The notes under the pieces are model-generated. The model saw only the letters and a program-made list of their open reading frames with translations. It was not told the origin of the DNA and searched no databases. Positions 54,344 through 62,040 of a stretch of 64,000 nt of DNA are shown here, one piece after another. The position numbers and the translations under genes are program-made. Origin of the DNA: Candidatus Poribacteria bacterium (lineage in GTDB: Bacteria; Poribacteria; WGA-4E; WGA-3G). Position 1 is the first letter of the stretch; each line of letters begins with the position of its first letter. The stretch covers positions 4,086,204 to 4,150,203 of the forward strand of contig OY282386.1 of assembly GCA_958295945.1 (NCBI GenBank), in the 5' to 3' direction.

Positions 54344-54884
54344 TTTATTAACTCCATCTATTTTAATTTGAAGGTAAATTCCTCTGTAATTTTAACGTCT
54401 AAATGGTATAGTTGGGTACAAGTGATATTTTGGTGAGTGTGATTATAAAAAGGGAGAGTTTTCCCTAACTTAATGATATTCTATGGAAATTCAGGTATCA
54501 TTTTGAAAATGTCAAAAACTGAACCGTTTACTCGGAACCTCGCAAACAAATGCGATAGTTATATCAACCATTTGTAAACTTTTTGAAACGATAATAGATT
54601 TCCGCTTAAATCGCCCAAACCAATGCCGCATTATGTTGTTATAATACCATAAAACAAAAGACAATATTCTTGATTTTTTTTTGCAAAATGTTATCATAGA
54701 TGAAAGTTGATAGCAAAATGCGCGATGCAGAGGGTTATCGTGCAGCCTGATCAAATCATTAGTTGTGTAAAACCCTCCAATGCTCTTCTCTGTAGGAGCG
54801 ATCTCCGAATCTCGACCTTTCTTTACATAAAACACAATGATTTTCATTTTATGCACCCTTTTGCACCTAAAACTGTGTCTCTAA
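54344..54884. other. Intergenic region with a half hairpin repeat
   Basis: No gene supported. At 54792-54818 GTAGGAGCGATCTCCGAATC represents one arm of the repeat family found whole at 23.35 kb and 26.1-26.5 kb. The rest is A+T-rich, containing the PorV-like gene's upstream region on its left side. Confidence 0.4.
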
Positions 54885-55172
54885 TTACGAGAGGCATGAT
54901 ATATGGTTGTTTTGAGAAATCAATTGTATGTTTTTTAAGGGGGGCACTTTCTCTGGATCCCAATCTTCCGCCTGAATGAGTTTTGTTGATGGATCTATTT
55001 CCCGATCACCTATGTAGGTAGTGCCAACTGTTGGGTCTGATACCAATTTCACCTCGTTTAATACGAATCTTTCCGATTCTTGTGCTAACGTAGGAATGGC
55101 CGTGCTATATAGCACGACAATAAAGAGGTATAACAAAGATGTTTGGAAACGTTTACGATAATCAAAAGTCAT
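54885..55172 (-). CDS. Small secreted protein of unknown function, possibly truncated
   Basis: 95 residues. Residues 1-31 are a clear signal peptide (R-K-R, then SLLYLFIVVLYSTAIPTLAQ). The short mature part (VLNEVKLVSDPTVGTTYIGDREIDPSTKL, then EDWDPEKVPPLKNI) has no recognised motif. It ends in an unstructured-looking tail, NNHISCLS, so it may be the start of a longer protein cut by a frameshift or deletion. No Shine-Dalgarno is evident. Tentative. Confidence 0.4.
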   Translation of the reverse strand: MTFDYRKRFQTSLLYLFIVVLYSTAIPTLAQESERFVLNEVKLVSDPTVGTTYIGDREIDPSTKLIQAEDWDPEKVPPLKNIQLISQNNHISCLS

Positions 55173-55642
55173 TTATAGTGGAATGGACAATTAATAGGAC
55201 ACGCCTCAGAGGGCGAGGAAACCTCGCCCCTACGGGACTTGTGGTACTTGCAAGTGCATTGAAATGTCTTCTTAATTCTAAACTTTACTATAATTTCTCC
55301 TTTCAGACTTTGCTAATAATCAAAATCCATTTTTTATTTCTTTACGTGAGTTTGAAAATAGTTTAGAAGTTAAAAAGCATAGGTCCATCGTTGATTTCCT
55401 GAAATTTTCGCAGGTTCACCGAGGATTTGTGCTTTAAAAAGAGATATATCCCTTATCTCCGTAGAGGGAACCCTGCAGTCCCACCACTAAATCGGGTAAG
55501 GGTTTTCGGTCATCTGTGTTGCCCGGTGTGAAGAGAATCAACTCCATCAAATGATATGTGGCAAGTTAGGTGGTAATAAAATGTTGAATGAAAATAAGAG
55601 TATATGTTACAATTCCATTATCAATATCTTATGGAGATTAAC
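55173..55642. repeat. Intergenic region with hairpin and an ACGTGAG end
   Basis: A hairpin at 55211-55229 (GGGCGAGG/CCTCGCCC) resembles other G+C-rich intergenic hairpins in the window. ACGTGAGTTTGAAAATAG near 55344 is a lone terminus of the ACGTGAG family with no partner found. No gene supported. Confidence 0.45.
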
Positions 55643-56443
55643 ATGCTACCCTTTATCCTCAAAACAGTTGAAGAACCTTCTTTAAGACTACAACTATTAA
55701 GTAATGGAAATATGACTTTTGATGTTCATATTCAGACTGAAATGGACATCAATGATGAACACTGTTTTTCTCAGGAAGGTAATGAGTCCTACTTAGAAGG
55801 CAGTAATCGTGCAATTCTAAGGGAAGCAAAAGAAGCAGTATATAAAGCTTTTACAACCTTTCTAAAGCAAACTTCTGAGCCAGGACCATTTCTACCATTT
55901 GAACTGCTCTCACAGTATCCGTATCAACGTTATACATTAATTCTCTCAGTAACCCGTTCCTATGAATTACAAGATGTATTTCAGACCACATCAGATACGA
56001 TATGGGTGGATGGCGGCAATTCAATTTTTGAATTTGAAGGATATGAACTTGCGATAAACGCGAAACATCATATTGTTGACTCTTCTGCTTATCTGGTTTC
56101 TCCTGAAAAGTTTACCGTATTCATGCGACGAGTTAATGCTGCAGATAATATACGTTTTTATAGGAGTACGTTTTTTGACCTTAGTCGTAATGCCCCTCCA
56201 CCATTTGAGTTGAATGCCCAAGAGATTATTGAAACTGTGCAACAAGATATTGCAAGTCGTGAAAGTGCCATACCGATGGGTAAGATGTTGACAACCGTGT
56301 CCTCCGCCGATGAAGATACAAGTGAAACGGAGAACCAACGTAGTTGTCCAGAATGCAACGGAGATGTCAGACGTATTGGTAACAGTTTTTTCTGCTTGCA
56401 ATGTGATTGGGATGATCTACCACCGTTAAATCGCCGTATATAA
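55643..56443 (+). CDS. Unknown protein with C-terminal zinc ribbon (CxxC...FCLQCDWD)
   Basis: 266 residues from the ATG at 55643, with GGAG 7 nt upstream; earlier in-frame starts lack such a signal. The first 230 residues are unrecognised, with no signal peptide or membrane segment. After an acidic linker (SSADEDTSETENQ) the end reads CPECNGDVRRIGNSFFCLQCDWDDL, a four-cysteine zinc ribbon in two C-x2-C pairs. The same ribbon type ends the protein at 61356-61910 (CPTCGSKK...FCLDCDWDSG), which suggests a shared lineage-specific tail. Function unknown; cytoplasmic by default. Confidence 0.65.
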   Translation: MLPFILKTVEEPSLRLQLLSNGNMTFDVHIQTEMDINDEHCFSQEGNESYLEGSNRAILREAKEAVYKAFTTFLKQTSEPGPFLPFELLSQYPYQRYTLILSVTRSYELQDVFQTTSDTIWVDGGNSIFEFEGYELAINAKHHIVDSSAYLVSPEKFTVFMRRVNAADNIRFYRSTFFDLSRNAPPPFELNAQEIIETVQQDIASRESAIPMGKMLTTVSSADEDTSETENQRSCPECNGDVRRIGNSFFCLQCDWDDLPPLNRRI

Positions 56444-56452
56444 TGTTCCTGT

Positions 56453-57064
56453 TTACACAGCAGGCGGTAGAACGAAGAAAAAGATCATTGTATTAACAAT
56501 AGCTAAGAGGGTTCCAGCGACAGTTTGAAGGGTAGTATGTCGGTCACGGTACACTCGTGCCCATGCTATCAATGGCAATAGCAGAAATAACCAAACCAAA
56601 TTCAAGTTTACCAGTAAAGTCAACACCATAATGCAACCAGTTGCAACACTTGTGTGAAAACTTATTTTCCATAATGGTGTAATTATTGAGAAGACGACAC
56701 TGTTAACAATGAAGACTTGACACACCCATATTATACTATTATTCGCCCCCATCTTATATAAGACTAACGTCCCTACAATCATACTAACCATAGTAAAACA
56801 GAGCGGAATGAGACGTTCTTCCTTCGAATGCAAATGTATATTACTCACCCTTGAGAAGCGATGTAACACGATTATTATAAATATTGGCAGTACAGTGACA
56901 AAAATTGAGACAACTACAAGCCAATGCAAAAGTTCTCTACCTGTTTCTGCATGCTTATGAATGACAAAGATAGCAGTAACAATTGGTACTATAAACGGAC
57001 TGAAAACTATGGATGTCCCCAGTGCAACACAGTCGCGAATTTCCGAGAATGTCTTTGGTTTCAT
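56453..57064 (-). CDS. PAP2-superfamily-like membrane protein
   Basis: About 203 residues with six hydrophobic segments. KISFHTSVATGC and WARVYRDRHTTLQTVAGTLL match motifs 2 and 3 of membrane PAP2 phosphatases (S-x-H and R-x5-H), with motif 1 weak or represented by HSKEERLIP. It would hydrolyse a lipid phosphate or diphosphate. I use the ATG at 57064; a TTG one codon earlier is possible. It follows the peroxiredoxin stop by 11 bp on the same strand, so the two are probably co-transcribed, and its expression may depend on transcription through the upstream gene. Confidence 0.65.
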   Translation of the reverse strand: MKPKTFSEIRDCVALGTSIVFSPFIVPIVTAIFVIHKHAETGRELLHWLVVVSIFVTVLPIFIIIVLHRFSRVSNIHLHSKEERLIPLCFTMVSMIVGTLVLYKMGANNSIIWVCQVFIVNSVVFSIITPLWKISFHTSVATGCIMVLTLLVNLNLVWLFLLLPLIAWARVYRDRHTTLQTVAGTLLAIVNTMIFFFVLPPAV

Positions 57065-57075
57065 CAATTGTTCTG

Positions 57076-58083
57076 TTACGTTTTTGGGTTTTTGAAGAAT
57101 TCCACTAAATCTGCGCCATGCGTACTTGGGTTAACCTCTTTGTCAATCTTCACGATTTTCCCTTCTTTGTCAATGATAATCGTCAGACGTTTCAAACGTT
57201 TATCATCTGGTTTCTTTGCAGCACCAAAGAGTAATGCAAGATTTTTCTGTGTGTCTACTAATAGAGGGAAGTTCAATTTATTATCTCTTGCAAACTTCTG
57301 ACGGGACTCAAGATTGTTATGAGTAATACCGAAGACTTGAACATTGTGTTCAGCAAAACCACTCGACTCATCACGGAGCGAGCAAACTTCGGCCGTTCAG
57401 CCACGTCCAAAATCACGCGGATAAAATGCGAGTACAACATTCTTTTTCTCACGTAGTTTGCTGAGTTGATGTACTTCTCCTTCTCCATCCTCTGCGAAGA
57501 ATTCGGGAGCAGGTTGACCAACTTTTATTTTCGGTATTACTTCCTTTATCTGTTTAACAACATCTTCACCATGTGTTCTTACATTGACTTTTTTATCAAT
57601 TGCACGGATAAATCCTGCCTTATCAATAATGAAGGTCACACGATTTGATGCATTGAATCTTTCCATAATACCGCTATATTGTTTGCTAATCTCAAATTCT
57701 GTATCTGCCAACAAAGAAAATCCGAATTTGTTTTCTTCAACAAATCTCTTATGAGAATCGACAGTGTCAACACTGACTCCTAAGAGTACAGTTTCAGTTT
57801 TTTCTATGTCGCTCAATTTATCCCGGAGCGACTGTAGTTCTGCTGTTCATCCACCGGTAAAATCTTTAGGGTAAAATGCGAGGACAACATTCTTCTTACC
57901 TAAGAAATCGCTTAGGTTTCGTTCCGTGTCGGTTTCATCTTTTAGAGTAAAATTTGGGGCAACCATACCCACTTCAAGTTCTTTCGGTTTTTCCACTTCT
58001 TTCTCCGCTGTAATTACTGGAGTCGACAATAAAACTATAAATAGTACAACTCCAACAGTGTAAATAGATAATCTTTGAAACAT
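57076..58083 (-). CDS. Secreted tandem peroxiredoxin with two selenocysteine (TGA) codons
   Basis: One 335-residue frame, ending in TAA, with in-frame TGA at 57847-57849 and 57397-57399. Residues 1-26 are a signal peptide. Domain 1 (about 37-180) reads PNFTLKDETD...FYPKDFTGG-U79-TAELQSLRD: the PxxxTxxC site with U for Cys and no Cys at +5. Domain 2 (about 186-335) reads PAPEFFAEDG...FYPRDFGRG-U229-TAEVCSLRD, keeping a possible resolving Cys at +5 but with Gly for the conserved Thr. Conserved Arg residues follow in both (NRVTFIID, KRLTIIID). Both TGAs lie where AhpC/TSA-BCP enzymes carry the peroxidatic Cys, and hairpins follow each. GAGGT precedes the ATG. Two nonsense mutations at these sites by chance is improbable. 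It presumably reduces peroxides outside the cytoplasm. Confidence 0.85.
57362..57399 (-). promoter_or_regulatory. bSECIS-like hairpin after the second TGA
   Basis: After TGA (57397-57399) and 14 nt, CTCGCTC (57376-57382) pairs with GAG-T-CGAG (57362-57369, one bulged T) around loop CGTGAT. The loop starts at nt 22 after TGA, within the range known for bacterial SECIS elements, and has G as its second base. Confidence 0.6.
57808..57849 (-). promoter_or_regulatory. bSECIS-like hairpin after the first TGA
   Basis: After TGA (57847-57849) and 14 nt, GTCGCTC (57826-57832) pairs perfectly with GAGCGAC (57808-57814) around an 11-nt loop CGGGATAAATT. Spacing to the loop equals that at the second TGA, and the loop again has G second. 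Confidence 0.65.
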
Positions 58084-58348
58084 TTCTATACCTCAAAATT
58101 GGTTAGAGACAATACAAATTACGGTGTTGACAAAATATCAGACATATAGTTGGATATATTCAGTATTTAATTCAGGAAGTGGCATTCAAGATAACCATTA
58201 TTTTGATTTCTTGCCATCTTAATTTATCCGATTAATCTATCAGACAAAATGTAATCTGAATTGCATGATACAATTCTTAGTTTTGGATTAGCAAATCAAC
58301 TAACAACAATACAATTTAATCATACCATAGACATGCAATAATTTCAAG
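58084..58348. other. Region upstream of the peroxiredoxin gene
   Basis: A+T-rich, about 265 bp. GAGGT for the peroxiredoxin lies at its left edge on the minus strand. I could not settle on a promoter. No gene or repeat-family member. Confidence 0.4.
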
Positions 58349-58523
58349 GTGGGTGTAAAGTTTTTGGTACCGTAGACGTCAATTCAAGTGCAAAACCTGT
58401 AATCTATTGTAGGGCGGGGTCTCTGTGTCCCGCCATTCCTTGTCCTGTAAGGCAACGGGCGGGCACAGAGACCCGCCCCTACAATTCATGGTGAGAAGTT
58501 AGTGACAAAATCTTTACACACCC
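58349..58523. mobile_element. MITE-like element, GGGTGTGTAAAG family, copy E
   Basis: Nearly identical inside to copy A (300-474), including the GGGCGGGGTCTCTGTG / CACAGAGACCCGCCC inverted pair. The left end has lost two bases (GGGTGTAAAGTTTTTGG) and the right end reads CAAAATCTTTACACACCC. A further lone right end, GCCAAAAACTCTACACACCC, sits at about 58565-58586 against the PhyH gene's stop. Confidence 0.7.
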
Positions 58524-58585
58524 TTCACAAATATTAACATTTTTTATATGTGATATGCAGTTAATGCCAAAAACTCTACACACCC

Positions 58586-59449
58586 TTACTTTGATATAAC
58601 ACCTTTATTCTCAAGCCACATCTTTAGCGGTACATCTGCATCCTTTGGAGAAAAATGACCATTTGCATTTGTTCCTCCACCGAGGAGTTGTTGTCGTATA
58701 GGATCGTTCTGATCAAACAGATCTGATGGGATCGTCATGTCGTCTTTGCTGCGTAACCAACGGTATCCATATCCGTAAAACAGACCTTTGCGTGTGATAT
58801 CTGAGTCGTTTTCACTGCGTGCATGCCAGATACGCCTATCAAAGAAAACCGCATCCCCCGGTTTGCAACAAACCGCAGTCGCCCCTTCAGGAAGGGAACC
58901 GTCTGAAGGTCTTTCAAATTTATCAGACAGATGACTTCCCGGCATGACATAGAAATTGCCTCGTCCTTGCACAGAACAGTCAGAAAGCCAATAGACGATT
59001 TTGATTGATAATCGGGGACGTGGAGAACTTTCAATTTCAATGTTCACACGACCACTGTCTTGATGCCAACCGAGAGGTGCATTTTTACTGCGCTGAGATT
59101 CTGGACGTGGGGGTGTGATAATAAAATGGCTATGATAGGAATATATATTCCATCCCAAAATACCCCATACCTTTGGAAAGGTTTTATACCAATCCAGAAT
59201 GTTGACAAATAGTTGATCTTTACCCAGAAAATTCGGGTAGAAAAAATTGTCATGTTGCGCCATCTGTTTTTTTCTGTATGGGTCATATTCTGCATCTAAA
59301 TGAACTTTGTAGATACTATCAATGCGTTTTTCCAACTCAACTACGAGTTCCAATGGGAGTGCATCTTCAACGATGAAATATCCATCAGTATTCAATGCAC
59401 AGAGTTGATCATCAGTTATTTGATGCTGAAGATGACGATCATCAAGCAT
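58586..59449 (-). CDS. Phytanoyl-CoA dioxygenase (PhyH) family oxygenase
   Basis: 287 residues from the ATG at 59449, which has AGGAGG 9 nt upstream; a 26-codon upstream extension is thus unlikely. Fe(II)/2-oxoglutarate oxygenase fold: GYFIVEDALPLELVVELEKRI at the start, GWHQDSG carrying the H-x-D iron ligands, LSDCSVQGRGNFYVMPGSHL, and GDAVFFDRRIWHARSEND with the distal His and the Arg for 2-oxoglutarate. Such enzymes are numerous in Poribacteria-like genomes and hydroxylate varied small molecules. It follows a Gfo/Idh/MocA gene by 22 bp, so the two probably modify one substrate, perhaps a sugar or polyol derivative. No signal peptide. Confidence 0.82.
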   Translation of the reverse strand: MLDDRHLQHQITDDQLCALNTDGYFIVEDALPLELVVELEKRIDSIYKVHLDAEYDPYRKKQMAQHDNFFYPNFLGKDQLFVNILDWYKTFPKVWGILGWNIYSYHSHFIITPPRPESQRSKNAPLGWHQDSGRVNIEIESSPRPRLSIKIVYWLSDCSVQGRGNFYVMPGSHLSDKFERPSDGSLPEGATAVCCKPGDAVFFDRRIWHARSENDSDITRKGLFYGYGYRWLRSKDDMTIPSDLFDQNDPIRQQLLGGGTNANGHFSPKDADVPLKMWLENKGVISK

Positions 59450-59471
59450 GTAACAATCCTCCTGATTTATA

Positions 59472-60422
59472 TTAGGACAGAGGTCCCTCAATTTGATCAA
59501 CAAGATGTATAGAATGAATGACATCACGAAGGTCTGTCAATGGAACTTCTTTATTACGGACACAGTCAACAAAGTGTTGATGCATGGTAAGGACACCTTC
59601 ATAACTTGCTCCATCGCGTTCGTCAACTCCATCAACTTCCCAACCACCCATAACATTTCTTTGATTGTTCTCATATATTTCAATCTCTTCAGGAATTTTC
59701 ATATAACACCCGATACCAACCCCGTGTAATTCAGAACGTAGCACGCGTCCACCAGATGCACGATTTCCAAAGACTACACCTGTGACGTTGTTATCAAAAC
59801 GGACAAAGGCTGTATAGAAGTTCCGTTGTTCAGCCCCGAATTTATCTCGATGAGCGGTAACTTCAACAGGTTCACCCCCTGCCATATACCGGAGCAGATC
59901 AACGACGTGACAGACATCATTCCAAAGTGTTGTTGTAAATTCTCTGTTGCCACCGATCATCTGCTTATTAAAAGTTGTTACTGCTAATGAAACGGGTCCC
60001 TTTTCTGAGACACGTCTCATTGCTTCGCGTGTAACAGCGGCAAATCGTCGTTGGAATCCGACCATACAGTAGACATCGTTAGCCACAGCAGCATCCAGTA
60101 ATTGTTGTGTTTCATCACTTGTTGCCCCTGGTGGTTTTTCAATAAACAGATGTTTTCCTGCATTCAGACAGTCTAACGCAGGTTGCAAAATCCACTTTTC
60201 ATTCATCACACAATACACAACATCTAATTCCATCGTATCTAACATTTTGCGATGGTCTGTGAAAGTGTGTGGAAACTCATATTTTTGTGCGACTTGTTGC
60301 AATTTATTTTCATCAAGTTCGCATGCAGCGGACATTTCAACATCATCTTCAAGACGGTTCACACTGGGATAGTGTGCACCTTGACTGCGTCCACCAGCAC
60401 CAATAAATCCAGCTTTTAGCAT
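59472..60422 (-). CDS. Gfo/Idh/MocA family oxidoreductase
   Basis: 316 residues, AGGAGA before the ATG. N-terminal Rossmann domain with KAGFIGAGGRSQGAHYPSV, followed by DVVYCVMNE and LFIEKPPGAT (family E-K-P). MVGFQRRF starts the C-terminal domain, and DVCHVVDLLRYMAGGEPVEVTA holds the usual D-x3-H-type active-site helix. It would oxidise or reduce a sugar or inositol-type substrate with NAD(P). It is the first gene of a pair with the PhyH oxygenase. The substrate is unknown. Confidence 0.88.
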   Translation of the reverse strand: MLKAGFIGAGGRSQGAHYPSVNRLEDDVEMSAACELDENKLQQVAQKYEFPHTFTDHRKMLDTMELDVVYCVMNEKWILQPALDCLNAGKHLFIEKPPGATSDETQQLLDAAVANDVYCMVGFQRRFAAVTREAMRRVSEKGPVSLAVTTFNKQMIGGNREFTTTLWNDVCHVVDLLRYMAGGEPVEVTAHRDKFGAEQRNFYTAFVRFDNNVTGVVFGNRASGGRVLRSELHGVGIGCYMKIPEEIEIYENNQRNVMGGWEVDGVDERDGASYEGVLTMHQHFVDCVRNKEVPLTDLRDVIHSIHLVDQIEGPLS

Positions 60423-60504
60423 TTGGAATGTTCTCCTGATATATTTATAGCTTGTGCGTATTCTACATTATCATATCATATTTTGCAACCAGTTTCTGAT
60501 TCAA

Positions 60505-60760
60505 GCGGTGTGTAAAGTTGTTGTCCCTTTGTCGGACATAATGTTGAATTGGCGGATATGTGTAACACGTTTTAGTCCCGTAGGGACACAATGTTTATAG
60601 AATACAGTGCAATGAATCTTTTGAGTTCCGTAGGAATGGAATGTGGAATACCCAAACAAAGTATTGACATCCGGTTCCTACGGAACTCAGGAAGGATCGG
60701 GATAACGTTTTCTATAAACATAGCGTCCCTACGGGACTGAAGACATTAATATCAGACAAC
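60505..60760. repeat. Four-hairpin array with a lone GGTGTGTAAAG end
   Basis: Starts with GGTGTGTAAAGTTGTTGTC, a left terminus of the MITE family without a right partner. Palindromes lie at 60575-60587 (GTCCCGTAGGGAC), 60625-60637 (GTTCCGTAGGAAT), 60674-60686 (GTTCCTACGGAAC) and 60725-60737 (GTCCCTACGGGAC): order 1-2-2'-1' as in the other arrays. ATGTTTATAG follows the first and CTATAAACAT precedes the last. The distal flank matches about 160-206. Confidence 0.65.
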
Positions 60761-60854
60761 TAAAAACCGCACCTACCGTCTTTGGTATTTAGTAAGAGTT
60801 AAGAAAATCCTAAACTAACAACCCTGTGTATCAAGTAGATATACATAAAATAGG

Positions 60855-60884
60855 TTGACAAATTTGGGTTGTATTGGATAAAAT
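60855..60884 (+). promoter_or_regulatory. Predicted promoter of the 60921 gene
   Basis: Perfect TTGACA (60855-60860), 18 nt, TAAAAT (60879-60884), ending 36 bp before the ATG. Confidence 0.65.
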
Positions 60885-60920
60885 TATATAAAGTCTATAA
60901 TTAAGGGAAGTGAAACAACA

Positions 60921-61286
60921 ATGGCTGACGAAAATACAATGGAAGAATTAACCGATAATACCACCGCTAACAACTCCGCAGAAAGTGTAATTCTGATTAA
61001 TGTCCAGCAAATGCAATCCATGGAGATACCACAGCGTTTTAACCGCGTTAGAACAGAGCATGGTTGGATAATTCACCTTGAGGAAGCAGGAAGAGTTACT
61101 GTTAACTTTTTGACAAGTATGAGGAAATTTGATACTGCTTTACTCCCTGGTGACATAATTGAACGTGATGGAGACGATCTTCTTCTCTTACGCAAACAAC
61201 CAGAAGATGCATATAGATCACAACGAGGAACTTCTTCACTGGCGCGTACTCGTGATCAGTTGCTTTCAGCAGAGTCTACTGAGTAA
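60921..61286 (+). CDS. Conserved-looking hypothetical protein
   Basis: 121 residues, soluble, not recognised. An acidic, Asn/Thr-rich start (about 1-25) leads to a compact-looking core: VILINVQQMQSMEIPQRFNRV, HGWIIHLEEAGRVTVNF, FDTALLPGDIIERDGDDLLLL. The pattern of short strands with L-P-G-D-I-I suggests a small beta barrel. AAGGGAAG precedes the ATG, and a good promoter lies upstream, so it is probably a real gene. A zinc-ribbon gene follows 69 bp downstream. Confidence 0.6.
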   Translation: MADENTMEELTDNTTANNSAESVILINVQQMQSMEIPQRFNRVRTEHGWIIHLEEAGRVTVNFLTSMRKFDTALLPGDIIERDGDDLLLLRKQPEDAYRSQRGTSSLARTRDQLLSAESTE

Positions 61287-61355
61287 AGATGTTGTTTTAT
61301 CAATAGTATGCTGAATAAATCATGACTTTAATAGTATTACTTTAGAGGTATATAG

Positions 61356-61910
61356 TTGGGGGAAAGGCAGTTTTCTATTGGGAGGTACCAGACCATTTTA
61401 GAACGAATTTACAGATTAATATCAAGTTTAAAAGGTGGAACAATGGTGCCTACTGCTGTAGTGCTGAGTCCTGACAGTTATGCGAAAGTTGTTACAGAAC
61501 GGCTTGAAGCATCTGATGTAGATAGCAGTGAGTCTTTGAGACTTGAGAATCAACTCTCATTACCGGTATCTGTCCGTTCAGAAGATACAGATATAATTGT
61601 GGTGAAGGAATTGGTTCCGAATCCATGTCCAATTTGTCATCATCCATTAAAATTTCTTCGTGAACTCATTGAACGATTTGAGAATGAAGAAACTAAACAG
61701 ATTAGGTGTCCATTGGGACATCGTTATTCAGGTGTAATGAAGATTTACCATTTGAATATATTTCAGCAATCTGAAAGTTTGGGATCAGTAAATAAAGTTA
61801 CAGAATGTCCTACCTGTGGAAGTAAGAAGATCCAATATTTAGGTCCATCTGAAATGTTTTGTTTGGATTGTGATTGGGATAGTGGGATGGTTGCTCGGTA
61901 TCGTGTATAG
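61356..61910 (+). CDS. Unknown protein with two zinc-ribbon-like motifs
   Basis: 184 residues from the TTG at 61356, which has AGAGG 7 nt upstream. An ATG at 61443 with GGTGG in front would give 155 residues, and I cannot decide between them. Near residues 90-125 CPICHHPLKF pairs with CPLGHRYSG as a first Cys/His metal site. The end, CPTCGSKKIQYLGPSEMFCL then DCDWDSG, is a zinc ribbon of the same type as in the 55643-56443 protein. Early residues contain AVVLSPDSYAKVVTERL. Function unknown; nucleic-acid or protein contacts are plausible from the ribbons. Confidence 0.6.
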   Translation: MGERQFSIGRYQTILERIYRLISSLKGGTMVPTAVVLSPDSYAKVVTERLEASDVDSSESLRLENQLSLPVSVRSEDTDIIVVKELVPNPCPICHHPLKFLRELIERFENEETKQIRCPLGHRYSGVMKIYHLNIFQQSESLGSVNKVTECPTCGSKKIQYLGPSEMFCLDCDWDSGMVARYRV

Positions 61911-61933
61911 TGTTACGTAATAAGATGAATAAG

Positions 61934-61971
61934 TATGTAAGCGCGCATCATATTATAAACGCGCTTACATA
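61934..61971. terminator. Hairpin between convergent genes, probable bidirectional terminator
   Basis: A perfect 12-bp stem, TATGTAAGCGCG with its complement, around a 14-nt loop. It lies between the stops of the zinc-ribbon gene (plus) and groEL (minus). Neither side has a long T run, so termination efficiency is uncertain. Confidence 0.5.
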
Positions 61972-62040
61972 GAACTGAAGATTGTGTTTCTAACCTTGTC
62001 TAATCATACTGAAACAGAGTCGCACATTTGTGTTTTAGTA

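Noticed and set aside
57076-58083. Peroxiredoxin locus as a pseudogene with two nonsense mutations or three separate small genes
   Set aside because: Both TGAs hit the same homologous residue in two domains, the frame is otherwise intact, the middle and last pieces lack proper starts, and each TGA is followed by an equally spaced hairpin.
57076-58083. TGA reassigned genome-wide (code 4 or 25)
   Set aside because: lon and the heparinase-like gene end naturally at TGA, and TGG serves as Trp throughout.
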